NCBI GenBank assembly: GCA_051656485.1
Contig: JBOGBZ010000042.1
Span: 1-64,000 of the forward strand
DNA length: 64,000 bases
Source: JBOFDK01 sp051656485
GTDB taxonomy: Bacteria; Bacillota; Clostridia; Lachnospirales; Cellulosilyticaceae
Direction: 5' to 3'
The translations under genes were made by a program, and so were the position numbers. Shown here one piece after another: positions 16,640 to 25,440 of this stretch (position 1 is the first letter of the stretch; each line of letters begins with the position of its first letter). Below the pieces are notes generated by a model. That model searched no databases. It was not told where the DNA came from and was given only the letters and a program-made list of their open reading frames with translations.

Positions 16640-17860
16640 TTATCTTGCCGCTGCTTTCGCTGCTCTATAGCCTGTGGACCATGCCCACTGTAAATTATAC
16701 CCGCCGCAGTCACCATCCACATCCAGCACTTCACCTGTCACATAAAGGTGTGGTGCTTTCATAGATGCCATGGTGGTAAGGTCGATCTCATCCAATGAGA
16801 TACCTCCTGCTGTCGCTTGGGCAAACTTAAAGCCTCTCGTACCTGTGATGTTAAAGACGAGGCACTTCATACTTCTAGCCAGTCTGCCAATCATCTCATA
16901 ATCTAAATTCTCACCAGGTGCTACTGGTGACCCGACTTCACTTTGCTTAATCACTGGAATGGCTACTTTTTTATGGAGCCAACCCACGAATAATTCTTCG
17001 ATAGTCTTGCTTGGATTGCTACCGATACGCTCATAGAACTTGCCGATGAGGGTTTCTTCGTCTAAGTTTGGGAATAAGTCTAGGTGAACTTCGCAAGGTG
17101 TCTTCTTCATACTTGCTTCTGCTGCTACCCTACTTAATTGGAAAATAGGTGGCCCCGATAAGCCATCTTCTGTAAATAAGACTTCGCCTAACTCTTCACG
17201 TCTCACACGTCCTTCTGTTAGCACACTTACTTTACCTTTCACACGAATCCCTTGCATCATCTTGCAGTATGGTGTAGGAGATGTCATGTGTACAAGTGTC
17301 GGATAGGTGGTATACGTATGGTGTCCTAGTTTTTCCAGTAGTCCATACCCTACCTCATCACATCCTAGCTGTGGTGCTGCCTTACCACCTGTCGCCAGAA
17401 TGATACGGTCAAACGTCCAGGCATTGCCCACTGCACTTTTCACTTGCCAACCTTCGTTGTACTTTAAAGAAGTGACACATTCATCCACACATACGGTCAC
17501 ACCCAGTTGCTCTAATTCTAATCGCATCACATCAAGCACACTACTAGCTTGCTCTGATAGCGGATATACTTTGCCTTTCTCGATTAGTGGTTCGATCCCT
17601 AACGACTCAAAAAAAGCCAATGTGTCATCGTAGTTGAAGCCTTCAACGACTTCATAAGGATTCTTCTTACTATGTGTATGAAAATGCTTCGCTTGAAGGT
17701 CCGTATGGGTCATATTACACCGCCCATTCCCTGTCACTAGTATTTTCTTGCCGATACGATTTTGTCTTTCTATAACGGTTACTTCCATGCCTTCTCTTGC
17801 TGCTACTATGGCTGCCATAAGGCCAGAAGCGCCACCGCCAATAATGCCTATTTTGTACAT
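16640..17860 (-). CDS. HI0933/BaiN-family flavoprotein
   Basis: 406 aa NAD(P)/FAD-dependent oxidoreductase. IGIIGGGASGLMAAI at the start binds FAD, then GKKILVTGNGRCNMTH is the family signature, and GYNLQWAWSTGYRAA closes the C-terminus. Some relatives act on bile acids, but the family's physiological role is mostly unknown, so no substrate is assigned. First gene of a two-gene unit with the COG2509 flavoprotein. Confidence 0.88.
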   Translation of the reverse strand: MYKIGIIGGGASGLMAAIVAAREGMEVTVIERQNRIGKKILVTGNGRCNMTHTDLQAKHFHTHSKKNPYEVVEGFNYDDTLAFFESLGIEPLIEKGKVYPLSEQASSVLDVMRLELEQLGVTVCVDECVTSLKYNEGWQVKSAVGNAWTFDRIILATGGKAAPQLGCDEVGYGLLEKLGHHTYTTYPTLVHMTSPTPYCKMMQGIRVKGKVSVLTEGRVRREELGEVLFTEDGLSGPPIFQLSRVAAEASMKKTPCEVHLDLFPNLDEETLIGKFYERIGSNPSKTIEELFVGWLHKKVAIPVIKQSEVGSPVAPGENLDYEMIGRLARSMKCLVFNITGTRGFKFAQATAGGISLDEIDLTTMASMKAPHLYVTGEVLDVDGDCGGYNLQWAWSTGYRAAKAAAR

Positions 17861-17914
17861 AATCTCATCCTCTCTTTGCCTTTATTGTATGAGGAATTTT
17901 ATTTTTTGACAAGC

Positions 17915-17938
17915 AAAAGCTGGCTATCGCCAGCTTTT
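17915..17938 (-). terminator. Terminator of the BofC-like gene
   Basis: AAAAGCTGGC, loop GATA, GCCAGCTTTT on the minus strand, touching the stop codon. Confidence 0.7.
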
Positions 17939-18549
17939 TACTCATTATAGTTTTGTAAAATTTGTTCGATGTAGTAGGGTTGCTGCTGAAGTGCCAGCTT
18001 CTGATTCAACGTAATGGGCATCCCACTTCCTACGAAAAGCTGCAAATCTTGTGGTGTGAAATAAGTCTCTGGTAGTTGTAATGAAAGAAAACTCTGCTGT
18101 GGTCCCTGCTCCAGTATCCCTAAGAAACCATTCTGCACCACAAGAGCATAAGTGATAGGCGTCGTCTTCTCAGGTAGTTGCTTTTGTAAGACGACTTCAT
18201 AGGCATCAAACTGTACAATCTGATAATCCTTCATACGCTCTTTGAGCATACCTTCTGTAACACCTAGAAAAAGGGTCGCATCCATCTCACTTTCGGTAAT
18301 GACCTTACGGTTCCCATCTACCATTTGTAAGCGCATCTTCGTGGTGGGTACGATCTTAATGTCTGTATCCAAGTTTTCCTTTATATCTTGAGAGGTACTT
18401 AAGGTCTCGCGTGCCTGTACCACTTCTTCCTGAGCTATAGGCGTCTTCCTTCCTGTATAATAAAAATACGTATAACATACCGCAAGGGCTATAAAAAATA
18501 GAATACTGCCCCCTACTAATAGGGTAGTAAATTGTCGTTTTGTAAACAC
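17938..18549 (-). CDS. Membrane-anchored BofC-like protein
   Basis: 203 aa with one N-terminal membrane helix (about residues 9-31), so most of the protein faces outward. The C-terminal 130 residues follow the layout I recall for BofC C-terminal domain proteins of clostridia: a TKMRLQMVDG strand, LFLGVTEGMLKERMKDYQIVQF, then VQNGFLGILEQG and a final acidic helix. BofC in Bacillus tunes the SpoIVB protease that signals to sigma-K. GTG start after AGGAGG. Homology is inferred from pattern only. Confidence 0.5.
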   Translation of the reverse strand: MFTKRQFTTLLVGGSILFFIALAVCYTYFYYTGRKTPIAQEEVVQARETLSTSQDIKENLDTDIKIVPTTKMRLQMVDGNRKVITESEMDATLFLGVTEGMLKERMKDYQIVQFDAYEVVLQKQLPEKTTPITYALVVQNGFLGILEQGPQQSFLSLQLPETYFTPQDLQLFVGSGMPITLNQKLALQQQPYYIEQILQNYNE

Positions 18550-18646
18550 AAAAAGCCTCCTTAGTGGATAAAAATAAATAGATTACCTAGATTGTGTCCT
18601 TCTTTTTATTTTTTATACACTATGAGAGACTTTTACAGAGATTTAT

Positions 18647-20305
18647 TTATCTTTTAGGAAGGAAAGCACTGAGCTTATGCCCTCCTGGAATATTTACCAA
18701 ATCTTTCTCACTAATGGTGCCTGTCACAATGCCTAGTACCCCATAGATGACGACCGCGATACCGATGCTCACCATAAGCCATAAACTTACGGAAGGTTTT
18801 ATGCCATATAAAAGCATGTAGATGCCTTTCGCTACTACACCCATGATGATGGCGATCCCTACTGGCTTAATCACAAGATCTAACCAATGGAATCTAGCGC
18901 CCATGGTCTTGAGTAAATACCTTATGTTTAACCCTGCATAAATCATGTAGCAAATCGTAGTGCTATGGATGACCCCGTAGATATGCACCGATGGCATACT
19001 AAGGAGTATCACGTTCAGTACGACTTTAATGCTACAAGCAATGACCGCATGAATGGTTGGAATCTGCTGCCTACCCATACCTTGTAAAATCCCCGCACTT
19101 AACTGTGCTAAGGTGATGAAGATAATGGCGATCCCGCCATACGCTAAAAGCTCACCGCCATAAGGTTCTTTCGGAAGTAAAAACATAATAATTTCCTTGC
19201 CAAATACCATAAGGCCTAAAGCAGATGGTGCTGCAAAAAGCATCCCAATCTTAAAGATCATATGGGTTTTCTGGTGCACATCTTTCTTATCCCCTTTTGC
19301 CATACTTGCTGCAATAGCAGGTGTTGCTGCCATCCCCAGTGTAAGGATCAGACTTACAGGCAAATTAAGAATGGTCATATACTTTAAGGAAAAGATACCC
19401 GTCAAACTCTTGGAGATAAGCTCCGTACTATGTAAGACCTCACTACTTACAGGCAGACGTGCCATCTCACCGGCTGCTCTTAGCTTTTCGATGGTTTGTG
19501 GCAAGATACTGCCCATCATCCCATAGTCGATGGTCGTCATCACCGAAAAGACAGATGCACTCAGCATGATTGGTACACTGGTAACGAGTATTTGCTTTAA
19601 TATCTGGCTGTTACTTTCTCTAAAGACATGCTGACTCTTACGGATCTTCCGATGGATGCGGTCTCTTAAAAGGTAGTAGACCAACACAAGGAACCCTACA
19701 CCGACTAAGCCTCCCACTGCCACCCCTAGTGTGCTTCCTACTACGGCAGCTTCTAGTCCGAACTGTAAAAGCGCATAGGCAAGAACGATACTTACAATGG
19801 CATGGACCAGCTGCTCAATAATTTGTGCAATGGCTGTAGGTGCCATGGACTGCATCCCTTGGAAGTACCCTTTCATGACAGCCATGACGGTAACGATCAC
19901 CACCGCTGGTACCAATGCACGAATGGCACTTTTAGCTTCTGGCATTTGGAAAAATAAGCTGGCACCACCTGCACCAAACCATAGTACGATGGATAAGACC
20001 AGTGATAACCCTACGGAGTAGACCATTGCAATCTTATAAATACCGTGTGCTGCCTTATAATCCCCCACTGCTCGCCGTTCAGATACTAACTTGGAAATCG
20101 CACTGGGTAGCCCAATAGACGTCAAGGTAATGATAATAATATAAACTTGATACGCTACCGAATAAATCCCATTACCTACATCACCTAATGCATTGGTAAC
20201 TGGTAAACGATATAAGATGCCGATGATCTTTGTAATCATAACAGACATAGACAAAATCATTGCACCTTTCACGATGTTTTGTCCTTGATTCTTCTTTGGT
20301 GCCAT
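18647..20305 (-). CDS. SpoVB-like MOP-family flippase
   Basis: 552 aa with about 14 membrane helices, belonging to the polysaccharide/lipid exporter (MOP) group. The N-terminal VKGAMILSMSVMITKIIGILYR and the GIYSVAYQVYIIIITL segments are typical of SpoVB and related lipid-linked precursor flippases. In spore formers SpoVB serves spore-cortex peptidoglycan synthesis. AAGGGG stands 9 bases before the ATG. It precedes the BofC-like gene by about 100 bases; a shared sporulation role is possible. Confidence 0.82.
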   Translation of the reverse strand: MAPKKNQGQNIVKGAMILSMSVMITKIIGILYRLPVTNALGDVGNGIYSVAYQVYIIIITLTSIGLPSAISKLVSERRAVGDYKAAHGIYKIAMVYSVGLSLVLSIVLWFGAGGASLFFQMPEAKSAIRALVPAVVIVTVMAVMKGYFQGMQSMAPTAIAQIIEQLVHAIVSIVLAYALLQFGLEAAVVGSTLGVAVGGLVGVGFLVLVYYLLRDRIHRKIRKSQHVFRESNSQILKQILVTSVPIMLSASVFSVMTTIDYGMMGSILPQTIEKLRAAGEMARLPVSSEVLHSTELISKSLTGIFSLKYMTILNLPVSLILTLGMAATPAIAASMAKGDKKDVHQKTHMIFKIGMLFAAPSALGLMVFGKEIIMFLLPKEPYGGELLAYGGIAIIFITLAQLSAGILQGMGRQQIPTIHAVIACSIKVVLNVILLSMPSVHIYGVIHSTTICYMIYAGLNIRYLLKTMGARFHWLDLVIKPVGIAIIMGVVAKGIYMLLYGIKPSVSLWLMVSIGIAVVIYGVLGIVTGTISEKDLVNIPGGHKLSAFLPKR

Positions 20306-20398
20306 GTACCCATTCCCCTTCGTATGCTTTTCTTACTATTATAGCACTATTCTACACCGTTCTACAACGACAAACCCACACAGGTTGTCCCTCTTTTT

Positions 20399-20435
20399 TA
20401 TGCTTTTCAGCGAGGCATGCACCTCGCTTAGCATA
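20399..20435 (-). terminator. Hairpin after the DtxR-like gene
   Basis: AGCGAGG, 6-base loop, CCTCGCT (20409-20428) with outer TATGCT/AGCATA pairing. The T run lies on the plus-strand side, so its use as a minus-strand terminator is uncertain. Confidence 0.4.
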
Positions 20436-20439
20436 CTTT

Positions 20440-20892
20440 TTAGATTTCTTCTTCTGGCGCCCGCTCTAACAAACGGTTTTTTAGCTTACGCTTGCAAAAA
20501 AGCCGATAGCGATTAACCACCTCTGGATATTGTCTATTAAAAGCTACAAAACGTTCAATTGTTTCTAGTGTTTCATATGTTAAATACTGCTTCATCATTT
20601 CCGCTTCTTCTTCAGTCCCCTTCGGTAATTGTAAAATCTCCCCAAACTCCTCCATCAAAGCATCACGGGATATCAGAAAGCGGGCCATTTCCTTCCCCTT
20701 CTCTGTAATGGTCAAAGGCTGATAAGCGAGATACACAATAAACTTTTGGTAATGTAGGCGTTGAAGTGCTTGGATGGTTTTTTTCAGCGGTGCATTCAGT
20801 GCTTTGGAAATATCTGCACACTTAAGCTCTTCTTCTTTGATAGCCATCCCATAAATTGTCATCAAATATTTTTCTAAGCTCGAAGATAGCAC
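20440..20892 (-). CDS. DtxR/MntR-family regulator with lost metal ligands
   Basis: 150 aa: N-terminal winged helix (about 1-70) and the helical dimerisation domain, no SH3 tail. Aligned by eye with Bacillus MntR, all the metal ligands I can place are changed: the Asp and Glu of the first helix become Lys and Met, the His of RHELLEQFL becomes Asp in RDALMEEF, and the downstream Glu-His pair becomes Lys-Gln. It may therefore not sense Mn or Fe. GTG start after AAGGGGG. Divergent from the DegV gene across 144 bases. Confidence 0.75.
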   Translation of the reverse strand: MLSSSLEKYLMTIYGMAIKEEELKCADISKALNAPLKKTIQALQRLHYQKFIVYLAYQPLTITEKGKEMARFLISRDALMEEFGEILQLPKGTEEEAEMMKQYLTYETLETIERFVAFNRQYPEVVNRYRLFCKRKLKNRLLERAPEEEI

Positions 20893-20968
20893 TTGTCTTC
20901 CCCCTTCTCTTGGTACGTATAATAATATATGCTTTTACGGCTTATACACATACCATCTTTGATTAAGA

Positions 20969-20998
20969 TTGACATACGTACACAAGCTATATTAAAAT
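20969..20998 (+). promoter_or_regulatory. Sigma-A promoter for the DegV-family gene
   Basis: Perfect TTGACA (20969-20974), 18 bases, TAAAAT (20993-20998). Confidence 0.65.
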
Positions 20999-21036
20999 AA
21001 GAACGATTCTATTTATTTATATAAGGAGGTGACAAC

Positions 21037-21918
21037 ATGAGATCAATTGCACTTATTACAGATTCATCAAGTGATTTAAACGCTTCTGTTGTTTCACAAT
21101 ACAACATCAAGCAAATCCCATTTTATGTTTCTTTCAATCAAGTTGATTATCACAAGGAGATTGTAGAAATGTCGATTGAAGACTTCTACAAACGCATGCG
21201 TGAGGAAAAAGCTTTTCCTAAGACATCGCTTCCTTCAATCAACGATTACTACGAAGTTTTTGAAAACTATGTAAAAGAAGGCAAAGACATTCTTTGTATT
21301 TGCTTGTCTGGGCATTTCAGTGGCTCTTATAATTCTGCGGTTAACGCACGTGAACTTATTTTAGAAAATTATCCTGATACGCATATTGCTATTATTAACT
21401 CTTTAAACGCTACTGGTGGCCAAGGTCTTCTCGTAACAGAAGTTGCTCGTATGATTGCTGATGGACTAAGCTTTGAAACAATCACTGCGACTATTCCAAA
21501 ACTTATCGAAAAAGCTCGTATCTTCTTCTTCGTGGATACACTTGATTACTTAGAGCACGGTGGCCGTATCGGTAAAGCTTCTGCTTTACTTGGGACCATG
21601 CTCAACGTTAAACCTATTCTTTATCTACAAGACGGCTTACTCTTCCCAGCGGCGAAAGTTCGCGGTAGAAAAAAAGCTGTGGCTAAAATCGTAGACCTTG
21701 CAAAAGAATACGTAGGTGACGCACCAAACAACTACCAATACATCATTGGTCATGCTGATAATCTCGGCTATGCTGATGAAATCACAGCTTGCTTCAACAA
21801 AGAAATGGCAGTTACTGCACCTGAAGAATACTTCTTCATAGGCACAACTATCGGTGTGAATACAGGCCCTGATGCTTGTGGTGTTTGTGTGATTCCAAAA
21901 TACGAAACTCTGGTATAA
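21037..21918 (+). CDS. DegV-family fatty-acid-binding protein
   Basis: 293 aa, full length. ITDSSSDL at the start, the ETSLPS-like segment here as KTSLPSINDYYEVFE, CLSGHFSGSYNSAV, and DTLDYLEHGGRIGKASALLGTMLNVKPIL (given here by its key part, YLEHGGRIGK) are the family hallmarks. In Firmicutes such proteins bind fatty acids for the FakA kinase; no fakA homologue is near. AGGAGG precedes the ATG. Confidence 0.92.
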   Translation: MRSIALITDSSSDLNASVVSQYNIKQIPFYVSFNQVDYHKEIVEMSIEDFYKRMREEKAFPKTSLPSINDYYEVFENYVKEGKDILCICLSGHFSGSYNSAVNARELILENYPDTHIAIINSLNATGGQGLLVTEVARMIADGLSFETITATIPKLIEKARIFFFVDTLDYLEHGGRIGKASALLGTMLNVKPILYLQDGLLFPAAKVRGRKKAVAKIVDLAKEYVGDAPNNYQYIIGHADNLGYADEITACFNKEMAVTAPEEYFFIGTTIGVNTGPDACGVCVIPKYETLV

Positions 21919-21929
21919 AATACCTAACT

Positions 21930-21960
21930 AAAAAAGATGTAGCGCCGCTACATCTTTTTT
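21930..21960. terminator. Bidirectional terminator
   Basis: AAAAAAGATGTAGCG paired with CGCTACATCTTTTTT, shared by the converging DegV gene and the membrane-protein gene. Confidence 0.88.
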
Positions 21961-22643
21961 TATTTGTACGTTTTTAATGGTTTGCCAGCAAAGCCATACC
22001 CTATGGCTAAAAAGCCCAATACTTCACTGACTGTAAATGGTGGAAAGATACTTAAGGTCGGTATGAAGTACCCCAGTCCATCTAAAGTTAATGCAACAAG
22101 TGCTAAGATAAGCGCTAAGTATTGGCTACGTAGATGGCTGTTTTTGTATTTCCATAATCCCCACAGACATATACTGAGCACAACGAATACAAAGCTCCCT
22201 TGGGCAATGCTCAAATACTTAGGCCACTCTCCTACTAATGTCAATGTATACCCAAAACTTTCTCCCATCTCAATTTGAGTTGGCTGTGTCACTAGCACGA
22301 AAAGATAAAAAACAATCCATGGTATAAAAAAAGCAAGGTACTTAGGATAGGTGATCTTTTCTCTAAGGTGTGGTGTGATATACCAAACTACCGATGCCAT
22401 GGGTATGGTAAGACCAATGCTTGTGGCTAAATAAAAGTACTTCAGTGCTTCCAGTTGCCCAAGGGATGGGCTGTCCCCATAAACAATAAGTGTTAGATAT
22501 CTAGTCATTGAAAAAGCAAATAGTATCATACACACCCACTTCATCACAGGATACTCTTTTTTCCCCACAACACCTATATTAAGCATCAGTACCCCGATGG
22601 CTACTATACAAATGATTATTAGTGCTATATACATTCTCTCCAT
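21960..22643 (-). CDS. Seven-helix membrane protein of unknown function
   Basis: About 227 aa, almost wholly hydrophobic, with seven predicted membrane helices; the layout resembles the membrane-embedded N-terminal part of some 7TM sensor proteins but no signalling domain follows. I chose ATG 22643, 8 bases after AGGGGG; the frame stays open to 22673. I do not recognise a family. Confidence 0.65.
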   Translation of the reverse strand: MERMYIALIIICIVAIGVLMLNIGVVGKKEYPVMKWVCMILFAFSMTRYLTLIVYGDSPSLGQLEALKYFYLATSIGLTIPMASVVWYITPHLREKITYPKYLAFFIPWIVFYLFVLVTQPTQIEMGESFGYTLTLVGEWPKYLSIAQGSFVFVVLSICLWGLWKYKNSHLRSQYLALILALVALTLDGLGYFIPTLSIFPPFTVSEVLGFLAIGYGFAGKPLKTYK

Positions 22644-22698
22644 GCTTTCACCCCCTGTTTCATATGTATGCATGGGACAAGTTTTTAGAACTAAAAAA

Positions 22699-22714
22699 GC
22701 ATCCCGAAGGATGC
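22699..22714 (-). terminator. Terminator of the thioredoxin-reductase-like gene
   Basis: GCATCC, loop TTCG, GGATGC, followed by TTTTTT on the minus strand. Confidence 0.88.
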
Positions 22715-22715
22715 T

Positions 22716-23573
22716 CTACTTATTTTCTTTTTGATGGAGGAAGCTTACGGCTTGAAGGGCTGCTGTGGTTCCTTGACCTGTCGCTTTCGCTACTTGGTAT
22801 GGTCTACCTGTACAGTCCCCAGCTGCATAAACACCTGGTATATTGGTCTCCATAAATTGATTGACTTTGATTGATTTATTTTCTAACTCTAACCCCTTAA
22901 GAAGCTGAGTCGTTGGAATGCTTTCTTTGATAATGAAGACACCACTTACTTGAAGGGTTGTGTTTTTAAGTTCTAATTCAGCTACCACACCTTCGCCAAG
23001 GATAGCCTGTGGTTTATCATCAATCACTTCCACATTAGCTGCAAATGTCCCTACATTTTTGTAAAGTGGGATAAAGTATACTTTCTCACATACTTCACTT
23101 AAGTAATGTACGTCTTCTTCCGCATGAGCAGAATCGCCCACAAGTGCTACGACTTTTCCTCTATATAAAGGACCATCGCATGTGGCACAGTAACTTACAC
23201 CTCTACCAAGAAGTGCTTCTTCTCCTGGTAAAAGCTTGCTCTTTGAAAGGCCATTGGCAAGGATAATGGTCTTTGCTTCGATAAATTCATTTTCTGCATT
23301 CAGCATATAGTAATCGCCCATAGGGAAGATTTCTAATACTTTTTTCTTTTCTATTTCTACGCCCATTTCCAAAGCATGTCCTACGAAGGCTTCCACCATT
23401 TCTTTTCCAGTAGCACCTAGCATACCGATGTAATTGTCCACGCGCTCTGCTTTATATATATAACTGGTCGTCGGGTCATTCCCAAATACCTTTACTGTTT
23501 TGTTACGAATACGTCCATTAATCGCTGCAGATAACCCCGCTGGTCCTGCACCAATAATTGCTATGTCTAACAT
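22716..23573 (-). CDS. Thioredoxin-reductase-like flavoprotein
   Basis: 285 aa. FAD-binding IAIIGAGPAGLSAAI at the start, redox pair CATC in SYCATCDGPLY (near residue 133), and the C-terminal GVYAAGDCTGRPYQVAKATGQG. The NADPH part is abnormal: VALVGDSAHAEED replaces the usual GGGxSAxEEA, and the HRRxxxRA motif is missing (VYFIPLYKNVG instead). Clostridial ferredoxin-dependent thioredoxin reductases also lack these motifs, so ferredoxin may be the donor. No thioredoxin gene adjoins. Confidence 0.8.
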   Translation of the reverse strand: MLDIAIIGAGPAGLSAAINGRIRNKTVKVFGNDPTTSYIYKAERVDNYIGMLGATGKEMVEAFVGHALEMGVEIEKKKVLEIFPMGDYYMLNAENEFIEAKTIILANGLSKSKLLPGEEALLGRGVSYCATCDGPLYRGKVVALVGDSAHAEEDVHYLSEVCEKVYFIPLYKNVGTFAANVEVIDDKPQAILGEGVVAELELKNTTLQVSGVFIIKESIPTTQLLKGLELENKSIKVNQFMETNIPGVYAAGDCTGRPYQVAKATGQGTTAALQAVSFLHQKENK

Positions 23574-23659
23574 CCTGTACCTCCTTGAGTTGAAATGATT
23601 CTTATCACCATTCTATGATTATATAATATTCAATTATTCAGATATGGTGATTATTTTTC

Positions 23660-23688
23660 ATCTTAACTTTATTTATAGTTTCTGTCAA
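23660..23688 (-). promoter_or_regulatory. Sigma-A promoter for the thioredoxin-reductase-like gene
   Basis: On the minus strand perfect TTGACA (23683-23688), 17 bases, TAAGAT (23660-23665). Confidence 0.6.
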
Positions 23689-23710
23689 CACTTATCATGC
23701 TTTACAACCT

Positions 23711-24583
23711 TTAACACTCCCCAAAGATTTTGCTGCACATACTACAAGCTGTTGGCGTCGCTGCCATACCACCTAAAGCTGTCTCGCGTAATTCAAACGG
23801 CATACTGCGACCTACTTTGTACATCGCTTCTACGGTTTCATCAAAAGGTATCAAGTGACTAATGCCTGATAACGTAATCTCTGCACTGATGAGTGCATTG
23901 GACGCTCCCATCCCATTACGCTTTTGGCAAGGTGCTTCTACTAAGCCTGCCACTGGGTCACATACAAGCCCTAATATATTTGTAAGGGCCGTAGCTGCTG
24001 CATCAAGGCACTCTTTCGGGCTGCCTCCTAGAAGCTCCACCACTGCTGATGCTGCCATTGCTGATGCTGCTCCTACTTCTGCTTGGCAGCCACCTTCTGC
24101 CCCAGATACGGTGGCATTACGGGTGATGATATACCCTACTGCCCCTGCATTCAGCAGTGCCTGAATCATCTTTTCATCGTCCCATCCGTGCTCTTCTTGA
24201 AGGGCTACCAAAACCCCTGGCAGTACCCCTGAAGAACCTGCTGTCGGTGCTGCTACGATAAGTCCCATAGAGGTATTCACCTCTAGTACACCCATGGCAT
24301 AACTAATGGCTCTCGACATGAGTTCCCCACAAGCTGATACACTACGACGCTTGTAGATCTTCTTCGCTTCACCACCGATGAGACCTCCCATGGACACTAA
24401 ATCTTCGGTCAACGAACGTCTAATGGCATTCTTCATAATATCGTAAGCATGGGCTAATTGCTTGAGGATTTCTTCGTCTGTCTTATGGCTTATAGTCTTT
24501 TCACGTTCAAGCATCGCTTGCCATATGGGTAACTGCTGTTTTTCACATACTTCTAGTAATTCTTCTCCAGTTCTAAAATTCAT
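23711..24583 (-). CDS. sdaAA: L-serine dehydratase, alpha subunit
   Basis: 290 aa subunit of the oxygen-sensitive [4Fe-4S] L-serine dehydratase that makes pyruvate and ammonia. Conserved PTAGSSGVLPGVL, GAEGGCQAEVGAASAMAAS and CDPVAGLVEAPCQKRN carry cluster cysteines; a further CSMC lies at the end. It starts 17 bases after sdaAB in the same operon. Together they let the cell ferment serine. Confidence 0.95.
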   Translation of the reverse strand: MNFRTGEELLEVCEKQQLPIWQAMLEREKTISHKTDEEILKQLAHAYDIMKNAIRRSLTEDLVSMGGLIGGEAKKIYKRRSVSACGELMSRAISYAMGVLEVNTSMGLIVAAPTAGSSGVLPGVLVALQEEHGWDDEKMIQALLNAGAVGYIITRNATVSGAEGGCQAEVGAASAMAASAVVELLGGSPKECLDAAATALTNILGLVCDPVAGLVEAPCQKRNGMGASNALISAEITLSGISHLIPFDETVEAMYKVGRSMPFELRETALGGMAATPTACSMCSKIFGEC

Positions 24584-24600
24584 CTCGTGTCTCCTTATGT

Positions 24601-25272
24601 CTAAATCCCTTTAATGGTTTGTACACTAATAATATGTGGATGCTCTTTCATCTTCTCGATGACCTTTGAGTCCACACTTTCGTCAAGTTCAATCAGTGTA
24701 TAGGCGAAACTTCCTTTTTCTTCACGATACAAACGCATAAAAGCAATATTAATATTGTAGGAAGTTAATACTTGGGTGATATGTGCCACAATCCCTGGGG
24801 TGTCCTGTTGCTTAATGATAAGCGTCGTATACTCACCTGTAAATTCCACTTCTACGCCATTAATCTTATCGATGCGAATGTTCCCACCACCGATAGATGC
24901 CCCCATAATCGTGGTCACTTCGCCTGATGTATCTTTTGCAATGATTTCTACTGTATTTGGATGGACTTCTGCATGACTATCCACTGTCTCGAAAGTGAAG
25001 TGTAAACCTGCTTCCTCTGCATACTTAAAGGCATCTTTGATACGCTCATCTTCCGTATCCATCCCTAGTATACCTGCTACTAAAGCTTTATCTGTCCCAT
25101 GTCCTCTATACGTCTTTGCAAAAGAACCGTAAAGTACAAAGTTCACTTCCTTTATAGGTTTTTCCACCAATTTATACACCATTAAAGCAATGCGCAAGGC
25201 ACCTGCTGTATGGGAACTTGATGGTCCTATCATATTTGGTCCAATAACGTCAAAAATGCTGATCTCTTTCAT
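24601..25272 (-). CDS. sdaAB: L-serine dehydratase, beta subunit
   Basis: 223 aa. The N-terminal FDVIGPNMIGPSSSHTAGA is the signature of this subunit, and the C-terminal 75 residues form an ACT domain (LIIKQQDTPGIVAHITQVL) that binds serine in relatives. First gene of the sdaAB-sdaAA operon. Confidence 0.95.
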   Translation of the reverse strand: MKEISIFDVIGPNMIGPSSSHTAGALRIALMVYKLVEKPIKEVNFVLYGSFAKTYRGHGTDKALVAGILGMDTEDERIKDAFKYAEEAGLHFTFETVDSHAEVHPNTVEIIAKDTSGEVTTIMGASIGGGNIRIDKINGVEVEFTGEYTTLIIKQQDTPGIVAHITQVLTSYNINIAFMRLYREEKGSFAYTLIELDESVDSKVIEKMKEHPHIISVQTIKGI

Positions 25273-25307
25273 GTCGTTTCCTCATCTCATGTATGTTTGC
25301 ATCATCT

Positions 25308-25337
25308 ATTATACATAATATGCCCGATGTAAGCCAA
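25308..25337 (-). promoter_or_regulatory. Sigma-A promoter for sdaAB-sdaAA
   Basis: On the minus strand TTGGCT (25332-25337), 18 bases, perfect TATAAT (25308-25313). Confidence 0.5.
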
Positions 25338-25387
25338 ATATATTTTGTCTTTTAATTGAAGATTATACTACCGATAACCTTGCAATA

Positions 25388-25416
25388 TATAGCATCCTTC
25401 TAAGGAATATGCTATA
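25388..25416 (+). promoter_or_regulatory. Inverted repeat near the LUD gene promoter
   Basis: TATAGCAT and ATGCTATA are perfect arms 13 bases apart, and CCTT/AAGG inside extends the symmetry. The right arm overlaps a TATACT -10 candidate, so it could be an operator. Confidence 0.35.
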
Positions 25417-25440
25417 CTTTTAGAAAAAAGGAGGTTCTTT

